A stretch of DNA of 7,892 nt from an uncultured Akkermansia sp. (GTDB taxonomy: Bacteria > Verrucomicrobiota > Verrucomicrobiia > Verrucomicrobiales > Akkermansiaceae). The notes beneath the pieces are model-generated. The model did not search any database. It was not told the DNA's origin and saw nothing but the letters and a program-made list of their open reading frames with translations. The position numbers and the translations under genes are program-made. The stretch covers positions 1-7,892 of the forward strand of contig CAJGCZ010000068.1 of NCBI GenBank assembly GCA_904501975.1, given 5' to 3'. This document shows, piece by piece, positions 5,574 through 7,892 of this stretch (its first letter is position 1; every line of letters begins with the position of its first letter).

Positions 5574-6437
5574 ATGATAATGACAAAAACACTCCGCAAC
5601 CTCCACCTCGCCGCGCTGTGCAGCGCCGCCCTCCTCCCCACCACCCAAGCCGACATCATTTGGGCTGACGGGGTGAATGCTACCTCCGGTTGGTACGATG
5701 CCAACAAAACTCATGAGGATGATGCCCCCGAAGATGAACACGGCTTCCCGCGTGTTGACGTTGCTGCCTCTGATGACGGCATGTGCTACGCTGCTGCAAC
5801 CTCCAATCTCCTTGCTTGGTGGCAAGACCGCCATGTAGCCCCCGCAGGCACGCCTCAAGGCCTTGATAACATCTGGAGCACATTTGTAAAAAACTCCACA
5901 AAAATATCCGGGTCCAACGTTCCCAATGCGCTCACATGGTGGCTCACCGGGTTCGATCCCGCTTACATCTTGAGTACCCACGCCGGCTATTACTCAAGCG
6001 TCATTCCCGCGGGCACAGAGCTTTACAACTCACAGAGAAAAGATCTTTTCATTGTAAAGTACGCTAACCCCACATCGGCTGATATCATTACCATGCTTAC
6101 CGCAGGAGCGCCTGTCGCATTAGCTACTAATTCCCACACATTAACCCTTTGGGGTGCGGAATACGATAGTGATGGTAAAATCACCAAACTGTTTATCACG
6201 GATTCTGATGACTACACCGGGAAACCTGATTTACTTACTGTAGAGGCTACGATAACGAGCAAAAATTCTATCGACTTTACATTAGATGGAGATAACTTTA
6301 CCATTCAAAACGCCTTTACCATTAATCCGGAAGTAGGCTACTCCTGGGGCCTCACCCCCATCGTACCAGAACCGGCCACGGCCACCCTCAGCCTTATGGC
6401 TTTGGCTGCTCTCGCAGCTCGCCGTCGTCGCCATTAA
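5574..6437 (+). CDS. IdeS/Mac-like (C66) secreted cysteine protease with PEP-CTERM anchor
   Basis: The product is a 287-residue exported protein (or 285 if it starts at the ATG at 5580). A signal peptide ends near TTQA (residue 26). The mature part opens with GWYDANKT, matching the IdeS GWYDxNKT segment that carries the oxyanion-hole Lys (Lys45 here). Next comes GMCYAAATSNLLAWWQD, with catalytic Cys71 in the IdeS-like CGAAT...WW context. His188 (NSHTLTLWGAEYD) and Asp210 (FITDSDD) are 22 residues apart, the same spacing as IdeS His262 and Asp284. A short acidic insertion separates Lys45 and Cys71. The C-terminus is a PEP-CTERM sorting tail: VPEP (264-267), a hydrophobic helix, then RRRRH. IdeS enzymes of streptococci cleave IgG at the hinge; the target here is unknown. 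It lacks an SD. A strong terminator follows 26 bases after the stop. It may be cotranscribed with the FNT gene. Confidence 0.88.
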   Translation: MIMTKTLRNLHLAALCSAALLPTTQADIIWADGVNATSGWYDANKTHEDDAPEDEHGFPRVDVAASDDGMCYAAATSNLLAWWQDRHVAPAGTPQGLDNIWSTFVKNSTKISGSNVPNALTWWLTGFDPAYILSTHAGYYSSVIPAGTELYNSQRKDLFIVKYANPTSADIITMLTAGAPVALATNSHTLTLWGAEYDSDGKITKLFITDSDDYTGKPDLLTVEATITSKNSIDFTLDGDNFTIQNAFTINPEVGYSWGLTPIVPEPATATLSLMALAALAARRRRH

Positions 6438-6463
6438 TTCCCCTTCAAAACAGCTTCTGCCCC

Positions 6464-6501
6464 TAAAAAGTGAGAAAAAAGTAATTTTTTCTCACTTTTT
6501 A
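6464..6501. terminator. Strong intrinsic terminator after the IdeS-like gene
   Basis: A perfect 17-bp stem (arms 6464-6480 and 6485-6501) encloses the loop GTAA. The core is GTGAG/CTCAC, flanked by A-runs on the left arm and T-runs on the right, so the element can terminate transcription from either strand. It separates the IdeS-like gene from the tRNA promoter, whose -35 box starts 2 bases later. Confidence 0.9.
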
Positions 6502-6502
6502 C

Positions 6503-6531
6503 TTGCCAAACACAACACAAACCTGTATAAT
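6503..6531 (+). promoter_or_regulatory. Promoter of tRNA-Ala
   Basis: TTGCCA (6503-6508) and a perfect TATAAT (6526-6531) are 17 bases apart, with TG directly before the -10 box. The predicted start near 6538 gives a precursor leader of about 26 bases before the mature tRNA. Confidence 0.8.
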
Positions 6532-6563
6532 TCGCCCGTCCGCTAAGGACAACACAAACAAAC

Positions 6564-6636
6564 GGGGTATTAGCTCAGCTGGTAGAGCACTTCAATGGCA
6601 TTGAAGGGGTCAGCGGTTCGAGTCCGCTATGCTCCA
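6564..6636 (+). tRNA. tRNA-Ala (anticodon GGC)
   Basis: This is a complete 73-base cloverleaf. The acceptor arm GGGGTAT pairs with ATGCTCC (two G-U pairs). The D arm is GCTC/GAGC with loop AGCTGGTA. The anticodon stem CTTCA/TGAAG encloses ATGGCAT, giving anticodon GGC at 6597-6599, which reads GCC and GCU alanine codons. The T arm is AGCGG/CCGCT with loop TTCGAGT. The discriminator base is A, as expected for alanine. The 3' CCA is not encoded: bases GGC follow directly, so CCA must be added after transcription. The gene has its own promoter and terminator. Confidence 0.97.
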
Positions 6637-6825
6637 GGCTTCGTAAAACAGCGTATCAGGTTTCCTGATACGCTGTTTTTCTACGCCCAGGCAGGCCGAT
6701 TAGGCCTGACGGCGCGTAGACGAGTTGCATCTGAGCTACCGCTCAGATGCAACGAGAACGAAGCCTAGCCTCGGCGTAGAAAGCGAGCGGTAGCGAGACT
6801 CGGAGCCGGGCAACACCCGTGTTGC
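6636..6825. repeat. Nested inverted-repeat structure immediately 3' of the tRNA
   Basis: The outer arms AGGCTTCGT (6636-6644) and ACGAAGCCT (6758-6766) enclose three hairpins: the terminator (6645-6680); CTACGC/GCGTAG (6681-6686 with 6714-6719), with AGGCC/GGCCT inside; and an 11-bp stem TTGCATCTGAG/CTCAGATGCAA (6725-6735 with 6742-6752) with loop CTACCG. The whole folds as a four-way junction. Further right, GGCGTAG (6773-6779) can pair with CTACGCC (6681-6687), and GAGCGGTAGC (6785-6794) is complementary to GCTACCGCTC (6735-6744), which includes the CTACCG loop; these pairings compete with the first fold. A hairpin GCAACAC/GTGTTGC closes the stretch at 6810-6825. No coding potential is seen. 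Whether it is an RNA, a mobile repeat or a decayed element is unknown. Confidence 0.65.
6645..6680 (+). terminator. Intrinsic terminator of the tRNA-Ala gene
   Basis: A perfect 16-bp stem (6645-6660 with 6664-6679) has a TTT loop, starts with AAAA and ends in TTTTT. It begins 8 bases after the mature tRNA end. It also forms the first arm of the larger nested structure covering 6636-6766. Confidence 0.9.
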
Positions 6826-6839
6826 ATACCACAGACGGT

Positions 6840-7060
6840 GCCAACATATCGGCTCCAAAAGACCAAAAAGCCTAAGCATGCCTAAGCCCGTTTTCCTAAG
6901 CGCGAACGCCTTTTAGGGTCACTAAAGATGTCTCGAATCTACAATCTGTTGATTCTGTGAGCTTAGGCGATTTTGGGGCGATAGCAACTCTGTGATAAGC
7001 AAAGATGTTTCGAACTGACAAGCTACACAGAATCAGGCGTTTAAGGTGCATTTTTCACCG
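6840..7060. repeat. Non-coding stretch with degenerate direct repeats
   Basis: No gene is supported here. CCTAAGC occurs at 6871, 6881 and 6895, and its inverse GCTTAGG at 6961. AAAGATGTCTCGAA (6924-6937) recurs as AAAGATGTTTCGAA (7001-7014), one mismatch in 14. Each copy is followed by a GGCG element and later by TAGCAAC (6982-6988 and 7065-7071), so two diverged units of about 70-80 bases can be traced. GATTCTGTG (6951-6959) is inverted as CACAGAATC (7026-7034). All frames are broken by stops. Confidence 0.5.
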
Positions 7061-7070
7061 AGTAGCAACC

Positions 7071-7120
7071 TAAAAAGAAACATCGCTTGCAAGGGGATAA
7101 AAAGACACCTGCAAGCGATG
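7071..7120 (-). terminator. Intrinsic terminator for the minus-strand small-ORF run
   Basis: On the minus strand an 11-bp stem CATCGCTTGCA/TGCAAGCGATG (7120-7110 with 7091-7081) with an 18-base loop is followed directly by TTTCTTTTTA (7080-7071). This is the expected stem and T-run arrangement and lies downstream of the small minus-strand ORFs. Confidence 0.6.
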
Positions 7121-7146
7121 GACGGAGTTCAGGCCTGACAAGCAAA

Positions 7147-7170
7147 CAGCCTAGGAGGAATCCTAGGCTG
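7147..7170. repeat. 10-bp perfect hairpin with GGAA loop
   Basis: CAGCCTAGGA (7147-7156) pairs with TCCTAGGCTG (7161-7170) around GGAA, a GNRA-type tetraloop on the plus strand. It sits 20 bases beyond the last small minus-strand ORF and may be an extra transcript-end structure. A T-run on the plus strand begins only 9 bases later, so it is not a clean terminator in either direction. Confidence 0.5.
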
Positions 7171-7189
7171 CAAGATGGCTTTTTATGCG

Positions 7190-7252
7190 TTATTTCCCCG
7201 CCGCTAGGCACAGGGCTGTGGTGGCAAGGATTCTGGGGAAAGTCGTCTTCAT
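7190..7252 (-). CDS. Possible 20-residue signal-peptide-like peptide or gene remnant
   Basis: ATG at 7252-7250 follows the previous ORF's stop by 15 bases and has AAAGG (7266-7262) 9 bases upstream, a reasonable SD. The frame reads MKTTFPRILATTAL then CLAAGK and stops at TAA. It has the basic start, hydrophobic core and Ala-rich end of a signal peptide, but nothing follows it: the frame beyond the stop closes again within a few codons. It may be the start of a truncated exported-protein gene or a tiny real peptide. Confidence 0.25.
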   Translation of the reverse strand: MKTTFPRILATTALCLAAGK

Positions 7253-7267
7253 CAGTTTTAGCCTTTA

Positions 7268-7444
7268 TCAGTTCATCAGCCAGCGAAGCAGGACGTAAAA
7301 GAGTATCGCCAAGCCTAATGTTATGAGGTTTCTGCGGTTCCGGCGCTTTCGTTCCCTTTTGCGCTGAACTTCGGCAAAGGCGGAAGCGGGCAAACTAGGG
7401 TCAATAGCAAAAAGAGGGTCAATAGCAAAAAAATCCGGAAGCAT
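7268..7444 (-). CDS. Small C-terminally anchored membrane protein, unknown
   Basis: From the ATG at 7444-7442 this encodes 58 residues ending in TGA at 7270-7268. It starts MLPDFFAIDPLFAIDPSLPA, where FAIDP appears twice because of an 18-base tandem duplication. A strongly basic stretch (residues 28-38: RKRERKRRNRR) follows, then a single membrane helix (LGLAILFYVLLRWL, 43-56) at the C-terminus. This looks like a tail-anchored protein with positive residues on the inside. The same frame stays open upstream to 7519 and remains protein-like (VAAYYRVHRRLAEAYRLF just before the ATG), with only a TGA at 7522-7520 separating it from the next ORF. It may therefore be the 3' half of a gene of about 140 codons broken by one stop. 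GGAGG occurs at 7463-7459, 14 bases before the ATG. No family recognised. Confidence 0.45.
   Translation of the reverse strand: MLPDFFAIDPLFAIDPSLPASAFAEVQRKRERKRRNRRNLITLGLAILFYVLLRWLMN
7397..7432. repeat. 18-base tandem duplication inside a small ORF
   Basis: AGGGTCAATAGCAAAAAG (7397-7414) is followed directly by AGGGTCAATAGCAAAAAA (7415-7432), one mismatch in 18. On the minus strand it duplicates six codons (FAIDP plus one residue) without shifting the frame. Confidence 0.9.
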
Positions 7445-7519
7445 AAACAGCCTGTAGGCCTCCGCAAGCCTCCGGTGGACGCGATAGTAGGCAGCTACCT
7501 TGCTTCGTTGTAACGAACC

Positions 7520-7690
7520 TCAAAAGGCCATAGATTTTGCGTTCGTTTCCCTCCGTGCGCGGTGGACTTTGCGGGAGGATCGAGGCGGCCTACTTTTACA
7601 TAACTCGTTAATAGCAAGCATATCTTCCGTTTCCTCAACGTAAGCCAAGGCTTTCCTGATGGGTGTTTGGAATTGGCTCCGGCAAGGCAT
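7520..7690 (-). CDS. Small basic protein, unknown; possibly the 5' part of an interrupted gene
   Basis: ATG at 7690-7688 has AAGGTG (7701-7696) 5 bases upstream. It encodes 56 residues beginning MPCRSQFQTPIRKALAYVEE and ending NAKSMAF before TGA at 7522-7520. An acidic/hydrophobic helix (about 14-30, with EETEDMLAINEL) is followed by an Arg/Lys-rich stretch (34-47). A competing frame over the same DNA (7495-7734) is longer, but its composition is less protein-like and it lacks an ATG start. Reading through the TGA would join this ORF, in the same frame, to the membrane-anchored ORF at 7268-7444 as one product of about 140 residues. No family recognised. Confidence 0.4.
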   Translation of the reverse strand: MPCRSQFQTPIRKALAYVEETEDMLAINELCKSRPPRSSRKVHRARRETNAKSMAF

Positions 7691-7759
7691 AAAAACACCT
7701 TGTCAGGAGGACGATAATCCGTTACTCCCGGCAAGGTGGGTAGTAAAATATAGCGGCTT

Positions 7760-7891
7760 TCAACCTAAAAACCAAGTACCTTTGATGCATTTACGCAACA
7801 GCGTAACGACACCCCATGTAACGAGGAACGCCATTACACCGGAACAAAGAATAACCAAAGGCATGGGGACACCGATAAGGTTGATGAGCAT
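7760..7891 (-). CDS. Small hydrophobic membrane protein, possibly partial at the window edge
   Basis: From an ATG at 7891-7889, one base inside the window edge, this reads 43 residues: MLINLIGVPMPLVILCSGVM, then AFLVTWGVVTLL and a basic tail RKCIKGTWFLG before TGA at 7762-7760. It is one long membrane segment (about 9-32) plus a positive tail. The frame could begin further left on the minus strand, outside the window, so this may be only the C-terminus of a larger protein. The next minus-strand ORF starts 69 bases downstream. Holin-like small membrane proteins look similar, but nothing here proves that role. Confidence 0.45.
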   Translation of the reverse strand: MLINLIGVPMPLVILCSGVMAFLVTWGVVTLLRKCIKGTWFLG

Positions 7892-7892
7892 A

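Noticed and set aside
6615..6636. tRNA 3' end as a phage or island attachment site
   Set aside because: No second copy of the tRNA 3' end is found in the downstream sequence and no integrase is present in the window; it remains possible only outside the window.
7087..7326. 79-codon plus-strand frame over the hairpins and the small minus-strand ORFs
   Set aside because: It translates two inverted repeats and the antisense of better-supported minus-strand ORFs; composition is not protein-like.
7504..7522. Selenocysteine codon with a SECIS element at the TGA
   Set aside because: The following hairpin has only 5 base pairs with a 4-base loop, too small for a bacterial SECIS, and the protein shows no selenoprotein family features.
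7495..7734. 79-codon minus-strand frame beginning at a TTG
   Set aside because: It overlaps the 7520-7690 ORF in another frame, lacks an ATG and an SD, and its composition is less protein-like. It is not fully excluded.

Overview
The window looks like a chromosomal segment of an Akkermansia-like Verrucomicrobiota bacterium. The reasons are a secreted protein ending in a PEP-CTERM tail with a poly-Arg end, moderately high GC, and main genes that start without any visible Shine-Dalgarno (SD) sequence. The taxonomic call is inference from gene content and style; no marker gene fixes it.

Layout. Positions 1-384 are non-coding and packed with hairpins: a four-unit array in which a constant GTGAAGAA spacer alternates with hairpins of different stem sequence, then several single perfect inverted repeats. 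Next comes a minus-strand fluoride channel gene (fluC/crcB, 486-887), with a possible 45-residue membrane ORF overlapping its 3' end. Divergent promoters separate it from a plus-strand series: a GYF-like/DUF4177 protein (1069-1596), a secreted thioredoxin-fold protein (1679-2608), a secreted M3-family metallo-oligopeptidase that probably starts at a TTG 14 bases after the thioredoxin stop (2623-4803), a short formate/nitrite-transporter-family membrane protein (4915-5529), and an IdeS/Mac-like cysteine protease with signal peptide and PEP-CTERM anchor (5574-6437). A perfect 17-bp terminator hairpin follows.

A tRNA-Ala(GGC) gene (6564-6636) has its own consensus promoter and terminator. Immediately 3' of it is about 200 bases of nested, partly mutually exclusive inverted repeats, then a non-coding stretch with degenerate direct repeats. 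The last 700 bases carry, on the minus strand, a run of very small ORFs (two with predicted membrane segments, one like a bare signal peptide). Unlike the large genes, three of these have SD-like sequences, and one pair is separated by a single in-frame TGA. I do not recognise them; they could be a decayed gene, a small accessory cassette or a prophage remnant.

Functionally, the centre of the window is an envelope and secretion neighbourhood: a thiol-disulfide protein and an oligopeptidase that probably share a transcript, plus an exported, probably sorted, immunoglobulin-protease-like enzyme. The IdeS-like protein is the most notable gene. The covarying hairpin array at the left edge and the post-tRNA structure are the most notable unexplained sequence features.
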